Positions 33,040 to 42,204 of a stretch of 64,000 nucleotides of DNA are shown here, piece after piece. Origin of the DNA: an uncultured Lachnospiraceae bacterium (lineage in GTDB: Bacteria; Bacillota; Clostridia; Lachnospirales; Lachnospiraceae); NCBI GenBank assembly GCA_958402795.1, contig CATXUX010000001.1, positions 62,001 through 126,000 on the forward strand. The letters run 5' to 3'. Both the position numbers and the translations under genes were made by a program. Below the pieces are notes generated by a model, which was not told the origin of the DNA, made no database searches, and was given only the letters and a program-made list of their open reading frames with translations. The first letter of the stretch is position 1. Every line of letters starts with the position of its first letter.

Positions 33040-34410
33040 CTACTTCCGGGTAAGCAAGCAAATTGTTTCTATATGAACTGTTTCGCAGAATTGGTCTACC
33101 GCCACTGCTTTTACCACCTCATACCCTCTGCCCTGGATCATCTCCAGGTCCCTTGCCAGGCTTGTCACTTTGCAGGAAATATACACGATCTTATCTACCT
33201 GATAATCGAGAATCTTCGGCAGTGCTTTCGGATGAATCCCGTCTCTCGGCGGGTCGAGCACGATCACGTCCGGCTTTTCTTCAATCTCATCCAGCACTTG
33301 AAACACATCTCCTGCAATGAATCTGCAGTTTTCCAGACCATTCCGGGCGGCATTTTCTCTCGCTGCTTCTACTGCCTCTTCCACAATCTCCACCCCGATC
33401 ACCTGCTTTGCGACCGGAGCGAGGATCTGCGCGATCGTCCCGGTTCCGCTGAAGAGATCGAATATTGTTTTATCGGTAATATCCCCGATATATTCTCTTA
33501 CCGTACGGTACAGAACTTCCGCACCTTTTGAGTTAGGCTGGAAGAAGGAGAATGGTGTGATCTTAAATTCCAGTCCAAGCAGTGTTTCATAAAAATAATC
33601 CTGCCCATATAGTATTTTCGTCTCGTCGCTCTGCACGACGTCTGACAGGGAGTCATTCAGGATGTGCAGGATCCCGACGATCGTCCCATCCAGTTTTAGT
33701 GCAAGAAGTCTTGATACCAGTGCAGTCAGATCATATGTCTCCTGCGTAGTTGTTACAAGGTTTACAAGGATCTCTCCGGTTTCGTCTCCGCGCCGCAGCA
33801 GCAGATGCCGCAAATATCCGGTATGCTGCATCTTCTTATAATGCGGCGCTTTCATCTCCCGGAAATATTCCAGAACGCATGTCAGGATCTTTGTCATGTC
33901 CTCGTGAACCAGCTTACAGTCTCCTGCAGTCAGGATATCATAGGTGCTTCCTTTTTTGTGCAGTCCAAGTGAGAGCGGGCCGTCTTTATATTCGTCTCCA
34001 AATGAAAATTCCATTTTATTACGGTAACCAAATTCCTTCGGACTTGCCTTAACGCCTTCGAATGCATACATTTTCCCTGCTGTGACCGCCTGGTCGAGAA
34101 TCGTCTTGACCTGTCGCCCTTTCATTTCCATCTGTGCCTCATACGGCATTGTCTGGTACATGCAGCCTCCGCACGCCGGAAACAGACTGCACACAGGTTC
34201 CCGTGTCTCCAGTGGGGATTTCTCCAGCACTTCCAGCAGGCGTCCTTCTGCCTTCCCTTTTTTACATTTATTCACAAGAAACCGGATCTTTTGGCCCGGA
34301 ATTCCGTTTTTTACGATTACATACCGGTCTTCTTCCGGTACATACACATTTCCTTTATTGGGGAAATCTACCGTTTCAATGATTCCCTCATAAATCTGTC
34401 CTTTTTTCAT
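33040..34410 (-). CDS. rlmD: 23S rRNA m5U methyltransferase RlmD-like (with TRAM domain)
   Basis: 456 residues: an N-terminal TRAM RNA-binding domain (KKGQIYEGIIETVDFPNKGNVYVPEEDRYVIVKNGIPG), Fe-S cysteines (CSLFPACGGCMYQTMPYEAQ), and a SAM domain with FDLFSGTGTIAQILAP. DPPRDGIHPKAL follows, and YISCKVTSLARDL holds the catalytic Cys. It makes 5-methyluridine in 23S rRNA. The ATG at 34410 is preferred over an in-frame TTG at 34422. A second, TRAM-less paralogue lies at 45836, so the two may divide the 747 and 1939 sites. Confidence 0.88.
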   Translation of the reverse strand: MKKGQIYEGIIETVDFPNKGNVYVPEEDRYVIVKNGIPGQKIRFLVNKCKKGKAEGRLLEVLEKSPLETREPVCSLFPACGGCMYQTMPYEAQMEMKGRQVKTILDQAVTAGKMYAFEGVKASPKEFGYRNKMEFSFGDEYKDGPLSLGLHKKGSTYDILTAGDCKLVHEDMTKILTCVLEYFREMKAPHYKKMQHTGYLRHLLLRRGDETGEILVNLVTTTQETYDLTALVSRLLALKLDGTIVGILHILNDSLSDVVQSDETKILYGQDYFYETLLGLEFKITPFSFFQPNSKGAEVLYRTVREYIGDITDKTIFDLFSGTGTIAQILAPVAKQVIGVEIVEEAVEAARENAARNGLENCRFIAGDVFQVLDEIEEKPDVIVLDPPRDGIHPKALPKILDYQVDKIVYISCKVTSLARDLEMIQGRGYEVVKAVAVDQFCETVHIETICLLTRK

Positions 34411-34489
34411 AATTCGTCCCAAAAAGAAACAGGGTGCAGTTCCCGCCGCATCCTGTCTCTGTCATTTTCCTTTCCTGATCATGCACAAC

Positions 34490-34741
34490 TCAAACCTGGT
34501 CTTCCTCGCTGAAATAGTCGTCAAACTCATCATCAAAGTCTTCATCAAAATCATCCAGATAATCCGGAGTGAGGAACTTGCGTACTGCATATACAACCAA
34601 TGCCACCAGTGCAACCAGCGCGACAACTGCCAGAATGATGATTACCGTCTTTTTGCACTTATCCTCGTCTTTCTTGTTCACAAGATCGTTCAGCTTTGAT
34701 TCTGCAAGCAGCTCTGTCCATTTGTCTTTCATATCATTCAT
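34490..34741 (-). CDS. Small single-pass membrane protein with acidic tail
   Basis: 83 residues: a charged N-terminus (MNDMKDKWTELLAESKLNDLV), one hydrophobic helix (VIIILAVVALVALVALVVYAV, about 33-53) and a tail dominated by Asp/Glu/Phe (DFDEDFDDEFDDYF). I do not recognise a function; such proteins recur in Lachnospiraceae. AAAGGACGTGTAATC precedes the ATG. It lies between pcrA and rlmD in the same direction. Confidence 0.7.
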   Translation of the reverse strand: MNDMKDKWTELLAESKLNDLVNKKDEDKCKKTVIIILAVVALVALVALVVYAVRKFLTPDYLDDFDEDFDDEFDDYFSEEDQV

Positions 34742-34864
34742 GATTACACGTCCTTTCCCTTTCTGTCATTTCCGCACGTCCATGCTTTACAGTCATTATA
34801 CCACTATCATTTTCAGATTACTACAAAATTCTATAAAATTTCATATATAAAAATTCCATAAAAT

Positions 34865-37111
34865 TTACTCTTCCTTTACCAGCTTCGCAAACGCCGCGAA
34901 CATTTTTTTCGTTCCCGCAGTATCAAAATCCACGGTAACTTCATAATCACGCCCGCCTTCTGTGATTGCCTGCACCGTCCCGACACCGAATTTTACATGC
35001 CGTACCCGGTCGCCGGTTTTGTAATCCAGACCTTTCTCCTTGTTCACGGTAAACTGCTTCACCGGCCTGTATGATGTATTGGTCTGGAACGGCTGCTGGC
35101 GGAACGCTTCTTTTGCCTGACGGTATACGCCCCGGTGCGGTGCTTCATCTTTTTTCTCCTGCAGCGGGAATAACGTTTTTCCGCTGTCTATGAGTGTTTC
35201 CGGAATTTCCTGCAAAAATCTTGACGGCATATGATAATGTGTCTCACCACGTACCATCCTGCGTCTTGCCGAACTCAGTGTCAGCTCTTTTTCCGCTCTG
35301 GTAATGCCTACATAACATAATCTGCGTTCTTCTTCCAGCTCTTCCGGATCATCCGCTGACATACTGCTCGGAAACAGACCATCTTCCATTCCGGCGAGAT
35401 AAACATGCGGGAACTCCAGACCTTTTGCACTATGTAATGTCATCAGTGTGACATAGTCCTGCTCTTCATCCAGACTGTCGATATCGGCAACCAGCGCCAC
35501 TTCTTCCAGAAATCCACTCAAAGTCGCCGGCGTGTCTTCGGATTCGCAGGTTTCCTCATAAGAAACAATTTTGCTTGTCAGCTCGTCAATATTTTCAGTT
35601 CTCGCTTTCGCCTCCTCCGGATCGCATTCCTGCTCCAGAGCCTCCACATACCCGGTCTTCTCAAGGATTTCGTCCATCAGTTCCGACAGGCTTTCTTCCG
35701 ACACGCGTCCTTTGAAGTATTCGATCAATGCTGCAAACGAATCCAGTTTCGCCGCGCTCCTTCCGATATTCGGTATCAGCTCCGTTCCCAGCAGTGCATC
35801 GTAAAAACTGATTCCTCGCTCGATCGCAGAGTCCTGCACACGGTTGATCGTGGTCAGTCCGATCCCCCGCTTCGGCACATTGATGATCCGCCGTACCGCA
35901 ATGTCGTCTTTCCCGTTATCGATCGTTTTCAGATATGCCAGCAGGTCTTTGATCTCTCGTCTTGCATAGAAGTTAATCCCGCCCACCACTTTATAAGGTA
36001 TATTGCATGCAATGAATTTTTCCTCTAAAATACGGGATTGTGCATTAGTCCGGTACAGAACCGCATGGTCGTTATACCCATGTCCGTTCTTCACGCTGTC
36101 CCGGATATCCTCCGCAATAAATTCAGCTTCATCATATGCCGTATCAAATTCCCGGCGCCGGATCTTCTCGCCCTCTCCATTCTCTGTCCAGAGTGTCTTG
36201 TCCTTCCGTCCCCGGTTATTTCGGATCACAGCATTCGCCGCGTTCAGGATATTTTCCGTGGATCGGTAATTCTGCTCCAGCTTGATTACCCGCGCATTCT
36301 GGAACTCCTTTTCAAAGTTCAGAATATTTCCGATGTCAGCGCCTCGGAACTTGTAAATAGACTGGTCGTCGTCTCCCACAACGCATAAATTCTGGTATTT
36401 TCCCGCCAGCAGGCTGACAAAGCGGAACTGAACCATATTTGTATCCTGATACTCGTCTACCATGATATACCGGAACCGTTCCTGATAGTATTCCAGTATA
36501 TCCGGCTGTGTCTCGAATAGCTGTACGGTCTTGAGCAGCAGGTCGTCAAAATCCAGCGCATTGTTTGAATGGAGCTGTTTTTCATACTCCGCATATACTT
36601 TTGCGATTTTCTGCATCCCAAAATCCCCCGCCGCTTTCCGCTCAAATTCCGCCGGCGTGACCATCTCATTTTTCGCAGATGAAATCGCAGAGAGCAATGC
36701 TCTTTCTTTATATACTTTCGTATCAATATCCAATAATTTACACACATCTTTCATGAGTGTTTTCTGATCGTCTGTGTCATAAATCGTAAAACTCGGCTCA
36801 TATCCGAGCCGTTCGATATGTCTGCGCAAAATGCGTACACAGGCAGAATGAAACGTGCTCACCCAGATACTTTCCGCTCCGTATCCGACCAGATTGTCCA
36901 CACGCTCCCTCATCTCCCCGGCGGCTTTATTCGTAAAGGTAATCGCCAGTATATTCCACGGGTTCACCCCTTTTTCCTGTATTAAATAGGCGATCCGGTG
37001 GGTCAGCACGCGTGTTTTTCCGGAACCCGCCCCTGCAAGTATCAGAAGCGGTCCGTCCGTATGGTATACCGCTTCCCGCTGCTGTTCATTCAGTGTATCA
37101 TATACGCTCAT
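34865..37111 (-). CDS. pcrA: ATP-dependent DNA helicase PcrA/UvrD
   Basis: A 748-residue superfamily 1 helicase. The motifs in order are LAGAGSGKTRVLTHR (Walker A), AITFTNKAAGEMRERV, VDEYQDTNMVQF (II), GDDDQSIYKFRGAD (III), LEQNYRST (IV), LMTLHSAKGLEFPHVYLAG (V) and CYVGITRAEKEL (VI). A C-terminal Tudor-like segment (YKTGDRVRHVKFGVGTVQAI) binds RNA polymerase in PcrA. It works in repair, replication-fork clearance and plasmid replication. The length is normal. Confidence 0.95.
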   Translation of the reverse strand: MSVYDTLNEQQREAVYHTDGPLLILAGAGSGKTRVLTHRIAYLIQEKGVNPWNILAITFTNKAAGEMRERVDNLVGYGAESIWVSTFHSACVRILRRHIERLGYEPSFTIYDTDDQKTLMKDVCKLLDIDTKVYKERALLSAISSAKNEMVTPAEFERKAAGDFGMQKIAKVYAEYEKQLHSNNALDFDDLLLKTVQLFETQPDILEYYQERFRYIMVDEYQDTNMVQFRFVSLLAGKYQNLCVVGDDDQSIYKFRGADIGNILNFEKEFQNARVIKLEQNYRSTENILNAANAVIRNNRGRKDKTLWTENGEGEKIRRREFDTAYDEAEFIAEDIRDSVKNGHGYNDHAVLYRTNAQSRILEEKFIACNIPYKVVGGINFYARREIKDLLAYLKTIDNGKDDIAVRRIINVPKRGIGLTTINRVQDSAIERGISFYDALLGTELIPNIGRSAAKLDSFAALIEYFKGRVSEESLSELMDEILEKTGYVEALEQECDPEEAKARTENIDELTSKIVSYEETCESEDTPATLSGFLEEVALVADIDSLDEEQDYVTLMTLHSAKGLEFPHVYLAGMEDGLFPSSMSADDPEELEEERRLCYVGITRAEKELTLSSARRRMVRGETHYHMPSRFLQEIPETLIDSGKTLFPLQEKKDEAPHRGVYRQAKEAFRQQPFQTNTSYRPVKQFTVNKEKGLDYKTGDRVRHVKFGVGTVQAITEGGRDYEVTVDFDTAGTKKMFAAFAKLVKEE

Positions 37112-37156
37112 TCATGTTCTCCTTCTCAAAATCATTGATGTCCGTATCAGGGCCGG

Positions 37157-37987
37157 CTATTTTTCTTTCTGCCGTATTTCGCGCGGCGTGCAGCCATAAA
37201 TTTCATGGAACATCTTGTTAAATAACTTATAATTTGTAAATCCATGCTTCTCCGCCAGCTCCATGATCGGTTCGTTTGTATTACAGATATCCTGATATAT
37301 ATGCATCAGCCGCACCTGATTCACGTACTTGGAAAAGGTCACGCCCATGTTTTGTTTAAAGAACCGGCTGAAATATTCCCTGCTCAGGTAAAAATGGGAC
37401 GCAATCCGTTCCAGGGAAATCTGTTCGCAGTGATGCAGCTCAATGTATTCTGTGATCTCTCCCAGACGTTCCAGCGTATCCGCCTTTTCCGGCGGCATTC
37501 CGCTCTGTTCCTTTGCCGCAAAATGATTCAGAAGCTCGTAAAAAACTTCCATCGCGATGGCATGACTCTTCAGCCGGTATCCTGTCGGCTGCATCACATA
37601 CATCGGGGGAAGACCTTTGAGCATTTCACATATTTGAAGATACGACTCCAGTTGTTCCTTGTAAAGTTCTCCTTTCACACAAGAAAAACGATACTCATCC
37701 AGATCCGGAACAAAATTCTTCATACTGCTCCTGGAGAAATGGATCATTACCATCATGGAGGCATTCGCACACCGTGTCTCATGCATCTGGTTTGAATCAA
37801 TCACAACAAATTCTCCGGCGACTACCGGATAGTCATGTCCTTCCACCATAATCGTTCCGGTTCCATTTAAAATATAGATCAGTTCGATCGCCGAATGCCA
37901 GTGAACCGGACTATACTTTCCTTTATTTGTATAATACTGGATCTGAACTCCGGTACGTTCCAGTTTAAAAAGCGGTTCATAAATCAT
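37157..37987 (-). CDS. AraC-family regulator with cupin sensor domain
   Basis: 276 residues: an N-terminal cupin (HWHSAIELIYILNGTGTIMVEGHDYPVVAGEFVVIDSNQMHE) and a C-terminal double helix-turn-helix (SLERIASHFYLSREYFSRFFKQNMGVTFSKYVNQVRL, then EKHGFTNYKLFNKMFHEIYGCTPREIRQ). It is probably a sugar- or metabolite-responsive activator. CAGGAGGGACGAT precedes the ATG. No sugar operon is adjacent, so the target is unknown. Confidence 0.88.
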   Translation of the reverse strand: MIYEPLFKLERTGVQIQYYTNKGKYSPVHWHSAIELIYILNGTGTIMVEGHDYPVVAGEFVVIDSNQMHETRCANASMMVMIHFSRSSMKNFVPDLDEYRFSCVKGELYKEQLESYLQICEMLKGLPPMYVMQPTGYRLKSHAIAMEVFYELLNHFAAKEQSGMPPEKADTLERLGEITEYIELHHCEQISLERIASHFYLSREYFSRFFKQNMGVTFSKYVNQVRLMHIYQDICNTNEPIMELAEKHGFTNYKLFNKMFHEIYGCTPREIRQKEK

Positions 37988-38136
37988 ATCGTCCCTCCTG
38001 ATGTACTGCGTTTTCCCGAAGCTCTGCCATTACTGTTTGAAGTGCCCCCCCAGGTTCTTATCATTGTACCATACGTCCGTCTTTTTAAAAAGAACATTTT
38101 TTTGATGTTTTTTCTATGATTTTTATCCGGAAATGC

Positions 38137-38165
38137 TTGTCACATCGTTTTGAATACTATATAAT
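38137..38165 (+). promoter_or_regulatory. Promoter of the DUF1836 gene
   Basis: TTGTCA (38137-38142) and TATAAT (38160-38165) are 17 bases apart, 18 bases before the ATG. The RBS GAGGTGAT lies within that short leader. Confidence 0.8.
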
Positions 38166-38182
38166 AGCCGTATCGAGGTGAT

Positions 38183-38800
38183 ATGATGACGATTGATACA
38201 AGCAATTTATTAAACAGTATTATGGACAGTATCGACAGGGTTGATTACGTTCACGCAGCGGATATTCCGAACATTGATCTATATATGGATCAGGTAACAA
38301 CTTTTATGGAGTCGCAGTTATCTTCTACCAAACGGTATGAAAGTGATAAGATCCTGACAAAGACGATGATCAACAATTATGCAAAGAATAAGCTCCTCCC
38401 GCCTCCGGATAAGAAAAAATATTCGAGAGAGCATATCCTGATTCTTATTTTTATTTACTACTTTAAAAATATACTTTCTATCAAGGATATTCAGACTTTG
38501 CTGAATCCGATCACAGACAAGTATTTTCACAAAGACGGGGATGTCTCTCTGACTGATATTTATGAAGAGATCTGCTCTTCTGCAAAATCACAGCTTCCTG
38601 ACCTGGCGGACAGCGTAAATGCGGCGTATACCAATGCGGCGGCAGCGTTTTCCGACGCGCAGGAAGAAGACCGTGGCCAGCTTCAGTTTTTTGCATTTAT
38701 CAGTAACTTGTGCCTGGATATTTATGTGAAGCAGCTATTAGTCGAAAAGCTGTTAGATGAGGCGGACGGTGCAGACTTCTCTGACCAGTCCCCCAAATAA
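38183..38800 (+). CDS. DUF1836 family protein
   Basis: 205 residues with the DUF1836 pattern: ESDKILTKTMINNYAKNKLLPPPDKKKYSREHILILIFIYYFKNILSIKDIQTLL, which looks like a MerR-type winged helix. The rest is helical. DUF1836 proteins are probable DNA-binding regulators of unknown target. GAGGTGAT precedes the ATG. It is a monocistronic gene on the plus strand. Confidence 0.85.
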   Translation: MMTIDTSNLLNSIMDSIDRVDYVHAADIPNIDLYMDQVTTFMESQLSSTKRYESDKILTKTMINNYAKNKLLPPPDKKKYSREHILILIFIYYFKNILSIKDIQTLLNPITDKYFHKDGDVSLTDIYEEICSSAKSQLPDLADSVNAAYTNAAAAFSDAQEEDRGQLQFFAFISNLCLDIYVKQLLVEKLLDEADGADFSDQSPK

Positions 38801-38893
38801 CACATGCAAAAACTATGAAAGCAGAGAGAACAGATATCGATCCGTTTTCTCTGCTTTTCTTCTATCGCTTTCTTTTATCTTTTGTCCATGCGG

Positions 38894-39229
38894 CTATTCG
38901 GCATGAACCGGCTCTCCGTCCTGGCTCTGCGTTTCTTCCTGCTGTGCTTCGATTCGTTTCAGAACCATATCGTATCCGTCATTTCCATAATTCAGAGAAC
39001 GGTTTACTCTGCTGATCGTTGCAGTAGACGCTCCGGTCATCTCTGCGATCTCAAGATAGGTCTTGCCTGCCCTCAGCATCTTTGCGACCTCAAAGCGCTG
39101 GGATAATGACAGTAATTCATTCACTGTGCAGATATCTTCAAAAAATGTATAGCATTCTTCCTTGTTCTGTAAACTTAATATTGCACGAAACAAAGAGTCT
39201 ACCGCACCAGTTCTTATTTTTTTGCTCAT
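38894..39229 (-). CDS. TrpR-like protein YerC/YecD
   Basis: 111 residues. The TrpR-like helix-turn-helix is ELLSLSQRFEVAKMLRAGKTYLEIAEMTGASTATISRVNRSLNYG, the exact pattern of the YerC/YecD family. It is a putative regulator of unknown effector, and in Bacillus its gene lies close to pcrA, as it roughly does here. AAGGAGTATAAAAAGCG precedes the ATG. The acidic tail is variable. Confidence 0.9.
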   Translation of the reverse strand: MSKKIRTGAVDSLFRAILSLQNKEECYTFFEDICTVNELLSLSQRFEVAKMLRAGKTYLEIAEMTGASTATISRVNRSLNYGNDGYDMVLKRIEAQQEETQSQDGEPVHAE

Positions 39230-39305
39230 CGCTTTTTATACTCCTTTGCGTGTTCAAAACTACTTTGATTTTAGCACATTAAATTTATAAAGTCTATTAA
39301 AATTT

Positions 39306-40040
39306 TTACCCCCGGACAGAATCCTTATAACAGTTCAGATATGGTTTTACTTTCTCAAAATCTGTCGTTACAACCAGTTCTTCCGGGAAATGGCACTCAT
39401 TCAGTATCTTCTCTACATTACAAAAGTTGCCTGCATCCACATCGACATGTGCATCGCTCCCGGTTGTCACCGGAACTTCATACCGTTTGCACAGTTCCAG
39501 CATCGTCAGCATATTCTCCCGTGTCCCGACACGGAAGCTCGCCTCTCTGAGCGAAGAATTATTCAATTCCAGAAGCGTACCGGTCTCCTTCGCCGTTCTC
39601 ACCAGTATCTCATAATCAATCGGGAATCTCCCGTCATCCGGATGTCCGATAATGTTGATATACGGTTTTTTCATCGCTGCCACATATCCTGCCGTCACTT
39701 CTTCTTTTGTATGCCCGGTTCCAAAACATGGAACGTGGATGCTGGCAACCACAATATCCAGCTCTCTGCATACCTTTTCCGGCAGGTCTACGTTTCCCTC
39801 TGCATCCATAATATTTAATTCTGCCCCGAACAGGACGCGGATTCCTTCCAGTTCTCTCGGTATCACATCCAGATTCTGAAAATAATACAGTCCGCACGTA
39901 CCCGGCATCTGAGGCGCATGTTCCGTCAGCGCCAGTGCCTGCATACCGCGCTGTGCCGCCGCTGCCGCCATCTCACGGATCGTGCTGTAAGCGTGACCGC
40001 TGGCAAGTGTATGTGCATGTGTGTCAACCTGTAATCTCAT
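39306..40040 (-). CDS. PHP-domain phosphoesterase (YcdX-like)
   Basis: 244 residues of the polymerase/histidinol-phosphatase fold. The metal-binding motifs are DTHAHTLASGHAYS, ALTEHAPQMPG, FGAELNIMD, VASIHVPCF, NIIGHPDDGRFP and TGSDAHVD. The set matches the trinuclear-zinc YcdX group, whose physiological substrate is unclear. It stands alone on the minus strand. Confidence 0.88.
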   Translation of the reverse strand: MRLQVDTHAHTLASGHAYSTIREMAAAAAQRGMQALALTEHAPQMPGTCGLYYFQNLDVIPRELEGIRVLFGAELNIMDAEGNVDLPEKVCRELDIVVASIHVPCFGTGHTKEEVTAGYVAAMKKPYINIIGHPDDGRFPIDYEILVRTAKETGTLLELNNSSLREASFRVGTRENMLTMLELCKRYEVPVTTGSDAHVDVDAGNFCNVEKILNECHFPEELVVTTDFEKVKPYLNCYKDSVRG

Positions 40041-40177
40041 CTTTATTCACCTCGTTTAGACCTTTTGACCCTGGTATCATCATATCTCATGTATTTCTTC
40101 CGTGCAACAGATTTTTGGTATATTTTGCCGGAATACTTGCCAGAAATGCTGCAAATACTGTGAACGAGGTGATAATA

Positions 40178-40378
40178 ATGTTAAATCCAAAAGAAAAGAA
40201 AACGCCGCAGGATGACTATGATTATCTGTCAAATGCAGCTTCCGCAGGAGACTGCACCGGACTGATTCCTTCCCTGCCCTCCTCTGACGCAGAAATAGAG
40301 GCATATAATGACCTCTACCAGTATCTCCCGCCCTATAGCCATGCAAAAGCAAACAACAGCGACAAAACAGAAAAATAA
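40178..40378 (+). CDS. Small conserved-looking protein of unknown function
   Basis: 66 residues beginning MLNPKEKKTPQDDYDYLSNA, hydrophilic and acidic in the middle (SSDAEIEAYNDLYQYLP), with one Cys. GAACGAGGTGATAATA precedes the ATG at 40178; the same frame is open further upstream but has no credible start. I do not recognise a family. It is followed by a promoter and a structured leader for the next gene. Confidence 0.6.
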   Translation: MLNPKEKKTPQDDYDYLSNAASAGDCTGLIPSLPSSDAEIEAYNDLYQYLPPYSHAKANNSDKTEK

Positions 40379-40429
40379 CATTTCTACGGTTTTCTACATT
40401 TTTTGACAAGATGTTTTATTTTTCCATTG

Positions 40430-40557
40430 TCCTGCCCGCCTGAAAATGATATAATAGGAACACTTGGGGAGCTTACTGCAATAAGTCCCGGATCAGTACC
40501 GCAGTTCAATCGTGTCTGCACGAATGAATTGTCCGGCAAGGTCCGGGATGACCTGAA
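40430..40557 (+). promoter_or_regulatory. Promoter and structured leader before the repeat protein
   Basis: TTGTCC (40430-40435) and TATAAT (40453-40458) are about 17 bases apart. In the leader TCCCGGA (40486-40492) pairs with TCCGGGA (40542-40548), enclosing TTCA/TGAA plus TCGTG/CACGA (40505-40528) closed by a TCTG loop. The same TCCC can instead pair with GGGGA just upstream (GGGGAGCTTA with TAAGTCCC). That gives two exclusive folds. No known riboswitch consensus is recognised. Confidence 0.5.
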
Positions 40558-40578
40558 AGAAAGTGAGGAGTATACATA

Positions 40579-42021
40579 ATGAAGTGTCCAATTTGTGGAA
40601 AAGATATGGAACTACGCAACAGGCAGACCGGTACAGATGAAAATGGCAGTCCGGTCTTTCATCAATACGCGATCTGTAAAGATTGTAAAAAGCAATGGGA
40701 TCTGGATAAACAGCGGGCAAAAAAAGCCGCTGTGAAAAAGGATTCCGGTAAAGCGAATCCGGTAAAGAAGACAGCAGCAGAAAAGAAAACCACCTCTGCT
40801 ACAAAGGCGATCCCGGCTGAAGAAGTAGCCGCTGCCGCCAGTGCAAAAGCGGATTACACCGGTACGGTTTCTCCCAAACAGACAGACGCACAGAACAGCC
40901 GGCCCACAGGCAGCAAGGAAAAGGCTGCGGTCCGTAAGACTCCTGCCGACGGCGATTCAAAAAATGCCGCACGCAGGACTCCGGCTGACGGCAGTTCAAA
41001 AGGCACTGCACGCAAGGCCCCGGCCGACGGCAGTTCAAAAGACGCTGCACGCAAGGCTCCGGCCGACGGCAGCTCAAAAGGCGCTGCACGCAAGGCTCCG
41101 GCTGACGGCAGTTCAAAAGGCACTGCACGCAGGACTCCAGCCGACAGCAGCTCAAAAGGCACTGCACGCAAGGCTTCGGCTGACAACGATTCAAAAGGCG
41201 CTGCGCGCAGAGTTCCTTCGAACGGCAGAGCAAAGTCTGAAGCGCAGAGAGTATCCCCCGACGGCAGAGTAAAATCCGAGGCACGGCGGGCACCGGCTGA
41301 TGGCAGTTCAAAAAGCACGGTACGCAAAGCTCCTGCCAATAAGCAGACGAGACCGGAAGTACAAAAAGTGACCTCTGATACTGCGGAACAAAAGTATGGG
41401 AACATTCCTTCCGAGAAGGTCCGCAGGAAAAGAGAAGCTGCTGTGAAAAAAGGATATGAAGACATGCTTGCAACAGATCCGGATTCCAGACAGAACAAAC
41501 GGAGAAAGCCGGATCCTGCAAGATCCTCCGTAAAGGAAAAGCAGTGGGACAGAGACACTTATGATGAGGAAGAGGATACTCTGGATGAAGAATACGTAGA
41601 AAAAGGCAGATTCGGAGTGCTCCGGATTGTCCTCGGACTGCTTTCCCTTGTAGCATTTGGCTTCTTTGCATATAACGGATTTCTTGCCGGACTCGACAGT
41701 ATCGCATCCGGAAGTGATTCCTCTGCCGGAATGACCTTTATCATTCTCGCCGTATGTGCACTTGCAGCAGGCTTATCGCTTCTGATCATGCACAACAGCA
41801 ACCATGTACTGGCGTTCCTTCTTCCTGTGATCTGTTATATTGCATGCGGCGTATTTGCTTTTCTCAGGAGATCTGAAAATGAGCTCCTGCTGTTCATCGC
41901 GATCGGCGCGCTGGTTGCTGCGGTTATTTGTATCATTCTGACCATTGCTTCTCGATTCGGCTCCGATGATGAGGAGGACGGGGATGATTACGATGATCCA
42001 TTTGAAGATGATTTTGACTGA
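40579..42021 (+). CDS. Zinc-ribbon membrane protein with 13-residue tandem repeats
   Basis: 480 residues. An N-terminal zinc ribbon has CPIC at 3-6 and CKDC at 33-36. A Lys/Ala-rich linker is followed by eleven tandem 13-residue units (about 118-260, consensus ARKAPADGSSKGA). Next is a charged segment with an acidic patch (EEEDTLDEEYVEKG), four hydrophobic helices (about 350-470) and an acidic tail (DDEEDGDDYDDPFEDDFD). The basic repeat could bind nucleic acid or cell-wall polymer. The function is unknown. GAAAGTGAGGAGTATACATA precedes the ATG. Confidence 0.8.
   Translation: MKCPICGKDMELRNRQTGTDENGSPVFHQYAICKDCKKQWDLDKQRAKKAAVKKDSGKANPVKKTAAEKKTTSATKAIPAEEVAAAASAKADYTGTVSPKQTDAQNSRPTGSKEKAAVRKTPADGDSKNAARRTPADGSSKGTARKAPADGSSKDAARKAPADGSSKGAARKAPADGSSKGTARRTPADSSSKGTARKASADNDSKGAARRVPSNGRAKSEAQRVSPDGRVKSEARRAPADGSSKSTVRKAPANKQTRPEVQKVTSDTAEQKYGNIPSEKVRRKREAAVKKGYEDMLATDPDSRQNKRRKPDPARSSVKEKQWDRDTYDEEEDTLDEEYVEKGRFGVLRIVLGLLSLVAFGFFAYNGFLAGLDSIASGSDSSAGMTFIILAVCALAAGLSLLIMHNSNHVLAFLLPVICYIACGVFAFLRRSENELLLFIAIGALVAAVICIILTIASRFGSDDEEDGDDYDDPFEDDFD
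40930..41358 (+). repeat. Eleven 39-bp in-frame tandem repeats
   Basis: The period is 39 bases (13 codons), with units such as ARKAPADGSSKGA, ARRTPADGSSKGT and ARRVPSNGRAKSE. The first seven units are most alike and later ones drift. The length is a multiple of three, so unit gain or loss keeps the frame. Confidence 0.9.
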
Positions 42022-42062
42022 TCTTTTGGATATTTGATTTTAGGATTTGGATTTCTGATTTG

Positions 42063-42112
42063 AAAGCTGCATGGCCTGACCGTTTATCCCGGTTACGGCC
42101 ATGCAGCTTTTC
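42063..42112 (+). terminator. Terminator after the repeat protein
   Basis: AAAGCTGCATGGCC (42063-42076) pairs perfectly with GGCCATGCAGCTTT (42097-42110), followed by T residues. Confidence 0.85.
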
Positions 42113-42204
42113 TGATATTAAGGTTACTTTTTTCATATATATATAGAATTTTCTTCTTTTTGATTGTATAATAATTACATATCGAATGAAAGAGAGGGTT
42201 CGTT

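Noticed and set aside
40799..41707. 302-residue open frame opposite the repeat protein, and further long frames on both strands there
   Set aside because: Produced by the 39-bp repeats and GC-biased codons; sequence is Cys/Leu-rich low complexity with no RBS, while the plus-strand frame has a zinc ribbon, membrane helices and an RBS.
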